From Wolbachia pipientis (GTDB taxonomy: Bacteria > Pseudomonadota > Alphaproteobacteria > Rickettsiales > Anaplasmataceae), in the NCBI RefSeq assembly GCF_030373985.1, contig NZ_JAUCRB010000002.1:185348-249347 (forward strand): a DNA stretch of 64,000 bases, given 5' to 3'. A model generated the notes under the pieces. That model saw only the letters and a list, made by a program, of their open reading frames with translations, searched no databases and was not told the origin of the DNA. Below, one piece after another: positions 19,090 to 28,439 of the stretch (within the stretch, counting starts at the first letter, position 1; each line of letters opens with the position of its first letter). The position numbers and the translations under genes are program-made.

Positions 19090-20335
19090 TTACTCAAGTA
19101 AGACATTTTTTGCTTTACTACTCACTGGAGTAATACCATCCATTTTTGTTGCAGGATTTGTTGTCGATTGTTGTAGCAGCTTCACATTTCCCTCTAAACC
19201 AGAGCTATAAACAGAAGAACAACTACTATCCCCCCCCTTCTTGTTACCACTCTTTTCCTTTATCTTCTTCAGCTGTTCTGTTAATACTTCTGAAGTAATC
19301 AGACCTTGACTTCCTTGTTTATAGGAATTTTCTGCTACAGTACTACTAAGATGCTCTTTACTATTACCACTGTTTTTTAATGGCTCGCAGTTTTTCAAGT
19401 ACCTAGGTAAAGGTTACAGGAGCAGTGCACTCACATCTCCATCATTATCACTAGATTTTGTTTCAAGAGAAGTAAGATTTGACTCGTGTAATGTGTAGAT
19501 TTCCATGTCCCCGTACCACCATCAGATCTATGACTATTTCCAGGAGTCTTTTCTCCTTCTTTGCTGCTCAATTGGATGTGCGAAACTTCTTGATCATCAT
19601 CACTCCAATCAGATTCGCTTTTACTTTTAGAACACTCGCTTTCACTACTTGATAATTCGATCGCCCTCCTTCTCCCACAAACCTTATCTAAATAGCTTGG
19701 TTCTAGAGTGTTTGTGCTTTATGTTTCTGTTTTACAATTTTCTTTTTGTTGTCTTCCTGCCTTCATTTTTTCATCAAACATCACTTGTTCTTCTTTAGTT
19801 CTAAATTTAGGTTTTTCACGAATTGCTTTTAAAAGAGATTCACGATTATTTTCAACGTCACCCTTACTAGAAGTATGCACCTACGAAAGCGGTGACGAAG
19901 ATAGTGGTGCATTCGTATTTCGACTTGTGATGAAGGGAGGAAAAGGCAGAGGTGTAAGCAGTATACTTGTTTGTGACATAGGAGGAGCGGTTATAGGAAA
20001 TGGCAATGTAGGAAAAATTCGTACATCAGTCTGCGGTGCTTGGAAAATTTCTGCATCAAGTGTTACAAGAGTCTCTTTTGGCGCTTGTATGCTAACATCA
20101 TTTTATCATTTATTGCAGAAACAACTGATTTGATAAGATATACTGCTGAACTCAATGCAACTATTACAGAGACAGAAATAATCACTGTGAAAAGCAGTGG
20201 TATTGCAGTAGCATTAAAGACTTCCAAACCCACAGGATAAAATCAACACCCCAACCGCAAGGGTAGATGCACATAGCAAAAAAGTAGCAATTGAATATTT
20301 TTACGTAGACGAAACTTTAGAAGTGCTCGTTTTAC
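19090..20335 (-). pseudogene. Decayed TM + proline-rich + WH2-like gene
   Basis: Reading the minus strand across several frameshifts gives one recognisable layout. Two hydrophobic helices come first (about 20235-20315 IATFLLCASTLAVGVLIL; about 20095-20240 TVIISVSVIVALSSAVYLI). Next is a proline-rich stretch (about 19885-20055, with FPTLPFPITAPP and LTPLPFPPF). A WH2-like segment NNRESLLKAIREKPKF follows (about 19800-19860), then Ser- and Asp-rich linkers and a C-terminal 102-codon open segment (19090-19398). At least four frame changes or stops are present. The layout recalls membrane-anchored actin-nucleating effectors, but WH2 assignment from one short motif is uncertain. Confidence 0.5.
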
Positions 20336-20571
20336 CTCACATATTAATACTATGTTAGTAATAGCTAGGTTAATGTTTTATGTCAACCAAAATTATAAAA
20401 TAAATTTTCTTAATGTTGTTATATAAATTGGTTAATATTCATATTAAATTTATCAAAAAGTTATAATATAAATAATGTTGTTGTAAAAATTTATAACATA
20501 TTTCCTTGTAACGTTTAATGAATTTCAATAAATTGCTTTTTTAATTATGGAGAAATATACTCCCTGTTAAT
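20336..20571. other. AT-rich spacer upstream of the pilus-like cluster
   Basis: Very AT-rich sequence with runs such as TTATAAAATAAATTTT. It may hold the promoter of the downstream three-gene cluster, but no -35/-10 pair stands out. No gene is seen. Confidence 0.4.
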
Positions 20572-22011
20572 ATGTTTAGTTCAAAATCCAAAAGTAGGTT
20601 CATGCTTTCTATTGGAGAAGTAGGTACAATATTACTGTATTTCAAGAATAACACTTTAAACAAAAGGTATTTTGTTAAAGACAAAAATGATAAAGCAGTT
20701 TCTGATTTGAGTTCATGCCTTGCATCAGACAAAAAAGCACCTTTATATCTGGTGCTCAACCACGCAGACCAGAACTACCTACTACAGTCGATTCCAAGAG
20801 TAAATAAGGTTAGCGCCTACTTATCAATAAAAGCAAAGTTGGAGCATTTTGCTCGCAACAACGATATAAGCTCAGTTTTTTTGGCTGAGAAGCCAAATAA
20901 ATTTAATCACAATTGGTATTATCTTCTTGTTTCATCAAAAGCAAAGCATTTAGTGGAATATTGGCTGAATGTATTTATAGAGATAGGTTCTAACTTTAAG
21001 GGAATATTAATGTTTCCTATAGAAATAAATAACATGGCAAAAAAGGTCTTCTATAGGAACCCAGATAATTGGAAAATTATAGTTGTTGCGACCAAAACTG
21101 GAGGCTATAGACAAGTGGTTTTTAAAGAGAATAAAATGGTGTTTACGCGTTTAGTGCCGTTTACTAACGATAATCTACCAGGAATTATTGCGGGTGGAAT
21201 ATATCAGGAAGTGCGAAATACTATTCGATTTTTAACTAAGTTTGGCCTTAAGAAAAATGACCCTATCGATCTTTGCATGGTAGTATCAGAAGATATTAAA
21301 ACTAGCTTATTAGTCATAAATTTCCCAGAGAATAGCGTGAATATATTAACCCCATATGAGTTAGGCAAATTATTAGGGTCAGAATTAGCTGTAAGTGAAA
21401 AAGATAGTTTCTGCGATACCATAATCCTATTTCACAGTTTTAAGAATAAACCATCAGCTATTTTCAATACAAAAGAAACTAAAGAGTTTTATCTATTAAA
21501 TTACCTCTATTTAAACTCTCCTCGAATTTTTCTATACTTTGCTTCAATTTTAACTGTAATCAATATCCTTTACCTGTCAAACTTACACTCAAACCTTAAT
21601 GTTGCTGGTAATTTATCAGCAAAAAAGAAAGTCTTAGATAATCAATTAATAAAATTAAGTCAAAGCTATAATGTGAAAAAAATAGATGAAGTTTACGATT
21701 TTATCAACATCAATAACATTTTATTTAAAATGGAATATTCTCCTCTTGTACAAATCAGGTATATAGAAAGATTGAAAGTACCGAGTGTAGAACTCCGATC
21801 ATTTGAGTGGAATTATAATGAGGCGAAAAATTATATTACCACAACTTTAAGGTTTAACTTTCAATACGGCAAAGATATTTCTCATCAATACAAGGAACTA
21901 CGAAAAAAATTAAATAACAACTTTCGCACCTATGACATTAATATTTCTAGTTTGCCCGTCACTAAAAAGCAAAATATACCTATTGATGTTCAAATAGGAG
22001 AGGCTATGTAA
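20572..22011 (+). CDS. PilM/PilN- or GspL-like inner-membrane assembly protein
   Basis: A 479-residue protein with a long cytoplasmic N-terminal part, a single hydrophobic helix at about residues 316-333 (FLYFASILTVINILYLSN) and a C-terminal periplasmic part containing a heptad-like stretch. This is the GspL or fused PilM-PilN plan: an actin-like cytoplasmic domain, one membrane span and a ferredoxin-like periplasmic domain. Sequence motifs are weak, so the call rests on topology and on the next two genes, which look like PilO and PilP. The secretin at 7.4 kb could be the outer-membrane partner. The frame is intact. The downstream ATG follows 4 nt after the stop. Confidence 0.5.
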   Translation: MFSSKSKSRFMLSIGEVGTILLYFKNNTLNKRYFVKDKNDKAVSDLSSCLASDKKAPLYLVLNHADQNYLLQSIPRVNKVSAYLSIKAKLEHFARNNDISSVFLAEKPNKFNHNWYYLLVSSKAKHLVEYWLNVFIEIGSNFKGILMFPIEINNMAKKVFYRNPDNWKIIVVATKTGGYRQVVFKENKMVFTRLVPFTNDNLPGIIAGGIYQEVRNTIRFLTKFGLKKNDPIDLCMVVSEDIKTSLLVINFPENSVNILTPYELGKLLGSELAVSEKDSFCDTIILFHSFKNKPSAIFNTKETKEFYLLNYLYLNSPRIFLYFASILTVINILYLSNLHSNLNVAGNLSAKKKVLDNQLIKLSQSYNVKKIDEVYDFININNILFKMEYSPLVQIRYIERLKVPSVELRSFEWNYNEAKNYITTTLRFNFQYGKDISHQYKELRKKLNNNFRTYDINISSLPVTKKQNIPIDVQIGEAM

Positions 22012-22015
22012 GCCA

Positions 22016-22624
22016 ATGACCATTTCCCAGTTAAAAAGAAGAGCTACAATTCAGCTTGTATTTTATTTGTTATTATCTATTGGATTAATAGGGTCATTAA
22101 CTTATGTTGTTATTTATAACAAAAAGGTCTATAGTAAAAACCAAAATACCATTGATGAAATACGTTCTATAAATTTACAAATCACCGAGATCCAAAAAAA
22201 GGAAGTTATTTTAAATAAAAACCTAGACTTGTGGAAAAAAATTTCTTCTTCAAATTTACACAGCAGCAGATATATTGCAAATTTATATTTCGAACTTGGC
22301 AGGTTATATAAGAAATACTATATATTAAAACCTGAAATATCAATTTCTATACCTGAGGAAGTCGAACTACACAGTAAAAGTGAACACACAAAAGTAATAA
22401 AAAGTGAAGTTACCCTAAATTTAAGTTCAATCAGCGACAAGCATATTTTTTTATTTCTACAGTCCGTTCCAAGTCTGCCTGGTTATGTTGTGATTAAATC
22501 ACTTACTTTAGAGAAAGAGAGAAATATTGACGCTGCAACTATGAATCAGATTTTAAGTGGCAATATGATAGAGATAGTGAAAGCTAACATAGTCTTTGAC
22601 TGGTATACTATACTAAGCAGATGA
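22016..22624 (+). CDS. PilO/GspM-like inner-membrane protein
   Basis: A 202-residue bitopic protein with a short basic N terminus (MTISQLKRRA), one membrane helix (about residues 13-34), a coiled-coil-like segment (NQNTIDEIRSINLQITEIQK) and a folded periplasmic C-terminal domain. This matches the PilO/GspM layout. It begins 4 nt after the previous gene and ends 4 nt before the next, so the three are a tight operon. Assignment is by architecture and context and not by a family motif. Confidence 0.5.
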   Translation: MTISQLKRRATIQLVFYLLLSIGLIGSLTYVVIYNKKVYSKNQNTIDEIRSINLQITEIQKKEVILNKNLDLWKKISSSNLHSSRYIANLYFELGRLYKKYYILKPEISISIPEEVELHSKSEHTKVIKSEVTLNLSSISDKHIFLFLQSVPSLPGYVVIKSLTLEKERNIDAATMNQILSGNMIEIVKANIVFDWYTILSR

Positions 22625-22628
22625 AATA

Positions 22629-23444
22629 ATGAAGATAAAGCTATTTTTTATTTTTACTCTACTGCTTTTTAATTTTAACACATATTGCATTTGTGAAGGT
22701 ATTATAAAAAGTATAGAGATTTGTAAAGAATACACTTGCCGGCAACATATCGGTAATAAAGGCTCTATCGAGCATAAAATACTAGGACTAAATAGCAGAG
22801 ATTTATGTGTATATATAGAAAAACAAGATAATGATGAAATGGTTTGCCATCACTCTAAACATGGAATGATGATGGAAAAAAAATATTTTGAAAGTGTTTT
22901 CAAAGTTGGCAACCAAGAAATCGATAATTTTACTGATATAGCAAATTTGCGTGCAAAAGAATGTTTCTTTATAAACGATCAAAAAATAGGCCATACAGAC
23001 CAGGATGACATAATAAAAGAAGCAGTAGAGAGTGACTTTGACGTTTTATCACAATACAATGATATAAAAAGTATTTTCTTTGATGAAGAATCAATTAATA
23101 GGATGGTCAGTGAAATGGAGGAGTTTCACTTACGGCCTTCAAGAGTTGCAAAAGAAAGGACATTAAATAATTTCAATTGTAAGGTGGTAAGCCTAGACTC
23201 AATCTTGTATCTTTCTCATGATACATGGAGAATATGGGTAAATGGGAAGCTGTTTACGGACACTAAGGATTTAAAGGTTCATTCAGTAACTGAAAACTAC
23301 GTAACTTTTGTATGGACTGTAGATCAAAAGATGACAAAAAAGCAAACGAATGATTCTCAGAATGTATATTTGGGGCATGGAAGCATTATGTTTACGCTTT
23401 ATCCGAAACAAAAGTTTGACTTAAATAGCTTATCTATTAGATAA
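22629..23444 (+). CDS. Exported PilP/GspC-like protein
   Basis: A 271-residue protein with a clear signal peptide (MKIKLFFIFTLLLFNFNTYC). The possible lipobox-like end at FNTYC is weak. The C-terminal domain (about 175-255) has a beta-rich pattern, NCKVVSLDSILYLSHD then WRIWVNGKLFTD, resembling the HR domain of PilP/GspC that contacts the secretin. The central region is acidic and unassigned. It is last in the three-gene unit, followed by tRNA-Arg 12 bp after its stop. Confidence 0.4.
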   Translation: MKIKLFFIFTLLLFNFNTYCICEGIIKSIEICKEYTCRQHIGNKGSIEHKILGLNSRDLCVYIEKQDNDEMVCHHSKHGMMMEKKYFESVFKVGNQEIDNFTDIANLRAKECFFINDQKIGHTDQDDIIKEAVESDFDVLSQYNDIKSIFFDEESINRMVSEMEEFHLRPSRVAKERTLNNFNCKVVSLDSILYLSHDTWRIWVNGKLFTDTKDLKVHSVTENYVTFVWTVDQKMTKKQTNDSQNVYLGHGSIMFTLYPKQKFDLNSLSIR

Positions 23445-23456
23445 CGTAATATGTGT

Positions 23457-23530
23457 GCGCTTGTAGCTCAGTTGGATAGAGCATTGCCCTCCGGAGGCAA
23501 AGGCCGTGGGTTCAAATCCCTCCAAGCGCA
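23457..23530 (+). tRNA. tRNA-Arg(CCG)
   Basis: A 74-nt cloverleaf: acceptor GCGCTTG pairs with CAAGCGC, discriminator A, D arm TAGCTCAGTTGGATAGAGC, anticodon stem-loop TTGCC-CTCCGGA-GGCAA with CCG, and T-loop GGTTCAAATCC. A run of T residues follows at once, which may act in termination. Confidence 0.95.
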
Positions 23531-23609
23531 CTTTTTTTTAAATTTGACAATAGTATTTTCATATAAGATAATATCAAGATAATATAAAGAGTTTATTCAG
23601 AGCACAATT

Positions 23610-24092
23610 ATGTCCAATGGTACTGTAAACAAAGTCATATTAGTTGGCAATTTAGGAAGAGATCCTGAAATTAGAACTATGCAAAATGGAAAAGAGATGG
23701 CAAATTTTTCAATAGCAACAACTGAAAGTTGGACCGATAAATTTTCTGGTGCGCGCTCTGAAAAGACAGATTGGCATAATATTGTAGTTTTTAGTGAAGG
23801 ATTAGTAAAAGTTGTCAAAGATTTTGCGCGCAAAGGTAGTAAAGTTTATGTTGAAGGTTCTTTGAGAACTAGAAAATGGACTGACCAAAGTGGTAGTGAA
23901 AAATACATCACAGAGGTGGTATTACAGAATTTTAATAGCGCTCTTGCTCTCTTGGATTCACGAAGTGGCGCGCCAAATTCTGATTATAAATCAAATGAAT
24001 ATAAACAAGGTGAAACAGAGCAAAAAAGTGAGTACGAAAGTTTTGACAATGGTGTAAAAGAAGAGCTAATCGACGACGAAATACCATTTTAA
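23610..24092 (+). CDS. ssb: Single-stranded DNA-binding protein
   Basis: Binds single-stranded DNA in replication and repair. The OB-fold core is intact: VNKVILVGNLGRDPEIR, ATTESW, EKTDWHNIVVF and YVEGSLRTRKW. A flexible linker follows, and the acidic C-terminal tip DDEIPF that docks partner proteins is complete. 160 residues. dapA follows after 9 bp on the same strand. Confidence 0.96.
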   Translation: MSNGTVNKVILVGNLGRDPEIRTMQNGKEMANFSIATTESWTDKFSGARSEKTDWHNIVVFSEGLVKVVKDFARKGSKVYVEGSLRTRKWTDQSGSEKYITEVVLQNFNSALALLDSRSGAPNSDYKSNEYKQGETEQKSEYESFDNGVKEELIDDEIPF

Positions 24093-24101
24093 CAACCTCA
24101 A

Positions 24102-25082
24102 TTGGAACCATTATCTACATTTCTATGGACTGCTTGTGTTACTCCTTTTAATTACAATGGGGATAGTATAGATTATCGTAGTTTGCAGAGGTTACTTACA
24201 GTACAGGCTGAAGCTGAAAACGGTGTGGTATTGCTAGGTAGCACAGGTGAAGGCCTATCACTCACTGACTCTGAAAAACGTACGTTAGTTGAGTTTGTAT
24301 GTGAGCTGAAATTAAGTACGAAAATCATAGTTGGCGTCCCGGGGGTGAACCTATGTCAGGCCCTTGAATGGCTTGATTTTTGTAAGGATATGCCTATTCA
24401 CGGCTATCTAATGACAACTCCTATATATGCAAAACCTGGAATCATGGGACAGACTCTATGGTTTGAAAAGCTACTTGAAAAAGCACATGTTCCAGCTATG
24501 CTTTATAATATTCCATCAAGAGCAGGAGTAAGTCTTTATGCTGAAGCTGTACGTAATTTGTCTAGCCATGAAAAATCTTGGGCTATTAAAGATTCAAGCG
24601 GAACTGTTGATACTTTAGTTGAGTATAAAAAAGCTGCTCCAAACATTGAGGTATTTTGCGGAGATGATAATATAATATCTGATATGGCTGCTTGTGGTGC
24701 AGCTGGCCTGGTTTCTACTGCTTCAAATATTTGGCCACGCGTAGCACATGAATATGTTAAGCAGTGCCTCAACTCTTCACTGTCATTCCAGCGCGTGGCG
24801 CTGAAATCTAGAAAAAAAGAATCAGCTCCAGCTACTCAAACAACAGAAAATGGTGTGAAAAGTCCAATAGATGTTTGGCAACAAGCTTGCAAAGCGCTAT
24901 TTACTGCCAGCAACCCAATACCTATTAAAGCACTCCTGCATGATATTGGGCTCATAGAACATAAAGCTGTCCGACTACCGCTCAGCACAAAAGACTTGTC
25001 TTCTATTGAAACACTGAGGAAAGTCAATGAAATGGTTCTAAGTTTGAAGAAAGTTCATCATTTTTGTCATCCTATGGTTTGA
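24102..25082 (+). CDS. dapA: 4-hydroxy-tetrahydrodipicolinate synthase with an in-frame palindromic insert
   Basis: Condenses pyruvate with aspartate semialdehyde in the lysine/diaminopimelate pathway, needed for peptidoglycan-type precursors. GSTGEGLSLT, YNIPSRAG and the Schiff-base Lys in AIKDSSGT are present. At 326 residues it is about 30 longer than typical DapA. The excess (about residues 226-253) lies exactly over a palindrome encoding FQRVALKSRKKE, with normal DapA sequence resuming at PIDVWQQACKALF. The insertion is far from the active site in the C-terminal helical region and keeps the frame. The start is TTG at 24102, placed for the expected N-terminal LSTFLWTACVTPF. Confidence 0.9.
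   Translation: MEPLSTFLWTACVTPFNYNGDSIDYRSLQRLLTVQAEAENGVVLLGSTGEGLSLTDSEKRTLVEFVCELKLSTKIIVGVPGVNLCQALEWLDFCKDMPIHGYLMTTPIYAKPGIMGQTLWFEKLLEKAHVPAMLYNIPSRAGVSLYAEAVRNLSSHEKSWAIKDSSGTVDTLVEYKKAAPNIEVFCGDDNIISDMAACGAAGLVSTASNIWPRVAHEYVKQCLNSSLSFQRVALKSRKKESAPATQTTENGVKSPIDVWQQACKALFTASNPIPIKALLHDIGLIEHKAVRLPLSTKDLSSIETLRKVNEMVLSLKKVHHFCHPMV
24781..24810 (+). repeat. Palindromic element inside the dapA coding frame
   Basis: ATTCCAGCG (24785-24793) and CGCTGAAAT (24799-24807) are inverted arms around CGTGG. The element matches the short palindromes found between genes, but here it is translated as part of DapA. The full insert probably extends to about 24860. Confidence 0.7.
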
Positions 25083-25131
25083 CCTTTAAGTGTACAAACA
25101 TTGCAATTTGCAGGTAATTTTCGTAGCAGGT

Positions 25132-25159
25132 GGTGTCATGCAAGTGGCACCTTTTTTTT
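25132..25159 (+). terminator. Rho-independent-type terminator after dapA
   Basis: GGTGTCA-TGCAAG-TGGCACC makes a 7-bp stem with one G-U pair, followed directly by eight T residues. It lies 50 bp after the dapA stop and so fits the end of the ssb-dapA unit. Confidence 0.65.
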
Positions 25160-25254
25160 CATCCAAGTAGCCGATTACTGGAATCCAGCTTTCCATGAAA
25201 CCTTATTAAAAAGGTTCATTTTAACATAAGACCATTTATTTCAAAAAACTATAC

Positions 25255-25596
25255 AAAAAGTTGCTTGACAGGCTTTGACGGTCTTGTTCCTTTAGTGAAA
25301 AGGGTTCTTGTAATTCTAAAATTTGTTTTTGGCCTGCAGGTTTAATAACAAAATTCAGTAAAAAACTGAAAGTGTTTTTTTGCAAATTACATAAAATTAT
25401 TGGGGCTGTGTGCCTTTTTAATTTTTTCTACATCCAGCCAAATTGCGCTTAAATTAAGCGTCAGCAAATTATTACAGTACCCATTTAAAATATTAAGGGT
25501 AAAAACCCGTTACCTATGGTTTCTTCGTCTTTTTTTAGCTTGATTAAAAACTTAACCAATTTTTGTCACTAGGCTTTTTGCACGTTTGAGTAAAAG
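25255..25596 (-). repeat. Dispersed ~300-bp repeat, copy B (inverted)
   Basis: The reverse complement aligns with copies at 3350 and 58945. It shares TAATAATTTGCTGACGCTTA with copy A and AAGCGCAATTTGGCTGGA-like sequence with copy C. Together with the terminator it fills the 530-bp gap between dapA and the exonuclease gene. No coding frame is preserved. Confidence 0.65.
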
Positions 25597-25613
25597 ATTG
25601 CAAAACCTTTAAA

Positions 25614-26438
25614 TTATTCAATATAAAACTTTCCACCACAAGTCACTTCCCATTTTTCTTTAAACTTCTTTAGGTGCTCTTTTTTTTCGCACTCTAAAAG
25701 CAGCTCTTCTACGCTTTTGTTGTAACTTTTAGTAGTGATTCTACCTTGATGGTGCATGAACCTTAAGTAAATCAAATAAGTGTTAACTACGTCTGTCTCA
25801 CAATAATCTCGAATCTCTTGTATCTTGCCACCATCGTATAAGCCCACAACTTGTGACCCATCAACTCCAATTTTACCAGGAAGATTAAATGCTGCACAAA
25901 TTTCATTCATTTTCATTCTCGCAGAAGTTCCAGAATCAGAAAGGGTTTCAAGCAAATCGCAATGCCAATCACTACTATATTTTTGATTATAACTATTCCA
26001 CTTATCGCCAGCTTTATGAAAATATTCTGCTTGAATGCCATAAACCATAGCACGATATTTTAGTACCGGAATATCAAAAGTGCGCCCATTAAATGAGACT
26101 AATCTAGGTTTTTTTTCCGACATATAATTGAAAAATCCCTTCACTAGGTCCTTTTCACTGGAATTTAGCGTACCCCCTGATCTGATTTCCTGAATGGTGA
26201 ATGTCTCATAACTACTCCGGTAGGTTACACCGCAAAGTAAAAAACTGATAACCACAATTTGGTGGAAGGGCTGACGCAGGAAAGGGTTCTGTCCGTTTGT
26301 TATTTCGAGGTGATACTTTGTCAATGCATCCCTTTTTTCTTCTATACTACTATCATCACTAATATCGAGCAAATTCTTGCATGAGTTTACATCTGGTATA
26401 GTCTCAATATCAAATACCAATAGAGAATTAAGCATCAC
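25614..26438 (-). CDS. PolB-like 3'-5' exonuclease (DEDD superfamily)
   Basis: A stand-alone predicted exonuclease related to the proofreading domain of family B polymerases. The DEDDy-type motifs are visible: FDIET near residue 9 (Exo I), SFNGRTFDIPVL in the middle (Exo II), and YCETDVVNTYLIYLR near the end (Exo III). 274 residues. It overlaps the 3' end of era by 11 bp, so the two are co-transcribed. The exact role is unknown, with RNA or DNA trimming both possible. Confidence 0.85.
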   Translation of the reverse strand: MMLNSLLVFDIETIPDVNSCKNLLDISDDSSIEEKRDALTKYHLEITNGQNPFLRQPFHQIVVISFLLCGVTYRSSYETFTIQEIRSGGTLNSSEKDLVKGFFNYMSEKKPRLVSFNGRTFDIPVLKYRAMVYGIQAEYFHKAGDKWNSYNQKYSSDWHCDLLETLSDSGTSARMKMNEICAAFNLPGKIGVDGSQVVGLYDGGKIQEIRDYCETDVVNTYLIYLRFMHHQGRITTKSYNKSVEELLLECEKKEHLKKFKEKWEVTCGGKFYIE

Positions 26439-27312
26439 TTATATACTCCTCAGGATGATCAGTCCAAGGCCGGATTTTCACGAACAAAAATAGGTGGACT
26501 TTGCACCCAAACAATTTTTCTAGTTCAGCACGTGCCTCGATGCCAATTTTTTTAATACTACTGCCACCCTTCCCTAGCACTATTTTCTTATGACTATCTC
26601 TCAGCACAAATATGACCTGCTTTATAACTAAACTCTTATCTTTTTTCTCCTCAAATTGCTCAGTTATGACAGCTGTAGAATATGGCAATTCTTCACGCAA
26701 ATTCAAGAACAATTTTTCCCTTGTGATTTCTGCTGATAAAAAATTTGTCGAGCAATCGGTTATTTGGTCTTTTCCATAAAACCAAGGATTCACTGGTGCA
26801 ACTTTAGACAAGTAAATTATCAAATCAGAAAGTCCATCATTCTTCAATGCTGATATTGTAAAAATCTCTTCAAATCTATAAAGCAAATTCAGATGCTCAT
26901 ACGCCATCTTTAATTCAGGTTTTTTTATCAGATCAATCTTATTGATAACCAAAATGCACCTTGCTTTTGTGCGCTGCAGCCGCTCAAATATGGTCTTGAT
27001 TCTCTCTATGTTTTTCAAATAATTGCTTGCATCAACAAGCAACAGAGTGATGTCATTACCCTTGATTGCCGACCATGCGGATTTGACTAAAGCTTTTTCA
27101 AGTTTTGTCTCTGCTGAAAAGATTCCTGGAGAATCAGTGAAGATAATTTGTGTATTATCGCATATTGCAATACCTCTTATCTGCGTCCTCGTTGTTTGCA
27201 CCTTGGAAGTAACAATTGCAATCTTCTTACCTACAACGCTGTTAATCAGTGTAGACTTTCCAGCATTTGGTAAACCAGCTATAGTAACAAATAAGCACTT
27301 TTGTTCTTTCAC
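26428..27312 (-). CDS. era: GTPase Era
   Basis: An essential GTPase that binds the 3' end of 16S rRNA during 30S assembly. G1 GLPNAGKST is at residues 13-21, G3 lies in TDSPGIF, G4 is NKID, and the C-terminal KH domain contains LGKGGSSIKKIGIEAR. 294 residues, normal. The start is GTG. The downstream exonuclease gene overlaps by 11 bp. Confidence 0.95.
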   Translation of the reverse strand: MKEQKCLFVTIAGLPNAGKSTLINSVVGKKIAIVTSKVQTTRTQIRGIAICDNTQIIFTDSPGIFSAETKLEKALVKSAWSAIKGNDITLLLVDASNYLKNIERIKTIFERLQRTKARCILVINKIDLIKKPELKMAYEHLNLLYRFEEIFTISALKNDGLSDLIIYLSKVAPVNPWFYGKDQITDCSTNFLSAEITREKLFLNLREELPYSTAVITEQFEEKKDKSLVIKQVIFVLRDSHKKIVLGKGGSSIKKIGIEARAELEKLFGCKVHLFLFVKIRPWTDHPEEYISDA

Positions 27313-27439
27313 GAAGGGGATTGTAAAGAAAACTGGATTCTAGTGTCAAGCGACTTAAACGGCATCTTATCATGTTACCTTAGCACCTCTTTTTTGTTAT
27401 CTCAGTGTCAGTTACTTACGTGACACCATCTTCTATACT

Positions 27440-27982
27440 TTAGAAAATATAAAGATCTCCGCACCAAGAAAGGTCATTATGACCAACACTTTGATAATCA
27501 ATTGTCTGTCCCTGAGCAGGGTATTCACCTCCATTTTTAATAAAGTCAACATCATGTGATTGAAACACGCAGTCTAATTCACGGTTAAAAGTAAGTTTAG
27601 CAATGCTTTGCTCAAGGAAATATTATTTATTAGAACTGGAATAGAGCACTGCACACAGTGTGTCTTTATCAGGTCTAATTTGGGCTAGTTCTTCAAATTT
27701 CTCCTTTCCTAGCTCTTCTTCGAATTTTGCTTTTATTTCATCCTGGTTAAGGATATTCTGTTTATACTTATCACAAATCTTTTTTAATATCAGTGAATCT
27801 GTAACAGCAATTGTATCATTATTATTTTTATTTACTAAAATTCCATCAGTTATTGTTATATTACTTTCTATACCTTTTTGTTCCTCATCCCTTCCATAAA
27901 GTTTTTTTCTCTGTCCTCTATACTTATCATTGCTGATACTATCAAGAACATTAAAATCCATATAAACTACTCCTTCTCCCAT
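27440..27982 (-). pseudogene. Hypothetical gene interrupted by a single in-frame TAA
   Basis: From the ATG at 27982 (AGGA at a 6-nt spacing) the frame runs to TAA at 27623-27625. It then stays open in the same frame for 60 more codons to a TAA at 27440-27442. The downstream part, including LTFNRELDCVFQSHDVDF and SVGHNDLSWCGDLYIF, is compositionally protein-like. The upstream 119 residues are charged and contain a helix-rich DEIKAKFEEELGKEKFEEL stretch. No family is recognised. It could be a truncated but expressed gene or a recent pseudogene. Confidence 0.5.
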
Positions 27983-28072
27983 TTGAGATCCTTTTTGCTC
28001 ACATAGCACGCAATAAGCTCCTATATACAGGAAGGTATTAATCTAAATTGAAAAGTGCGTTCTCTCCTCAGG

Positions 28073-28439
28073 TTACTTGTTGTACATTTCATGAAAATAA
28101 TCATGAGTGTTTATATTCTTTCCACTTACTTTCCACTCTTGATCAAATTACTTCCAACAAGAGTCATACTTAAAGTCATGTAGATCTATAACATGTATTC
28201 CATCCACCCCTTTGAAATCTCTTAATTACTTGATTTAACCTGACTTAAATCCTGGTCTGTTTACAACTAAAAAATATCTCTTTCTTCGTTAGTCCTTTAT
28301 CTACGTTTAATTAATAATTCACGTAGTTGAGTTCGCTATTTTCGCCATCTGGAAACATTTTTCCAATGTCTTTTGGAACTCATGTTACAATAATTGGTGC
28401 TTTACTGGGTAAAATTTTTACTTTTTTATCTACATTCAT
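28073..28439 (-). pseudogene. Decayed hypothetical gene
   Basis: Begins MNVDKKVKILPSKAPIIVT then a stop, continues VPKDIGKMFPDGENSEL, and after frame changes ends with GVDGIHVIDLHDFKYDSCWK, a stop, and VSGKNINTHDYFHEMYNK. Protein-like segments separated by stops and shifts indicate an old pseudogene on the same strand as the previous one. No known domain is seen. Confidence 0.45.

Noticed and set aside
19708..20133. 141-codon plus-strand frame
   Set aside because: It overlaps the minus-strand decayed TM/proline-rich gene, whose composition explains the sequence better.
27623..27625. TAA read as a recoded amino acid
   Set aside because: TAA has no known recoding to Sec or Pyl, and no supporting structure is seen; loss of function or sequencing error is simpler.
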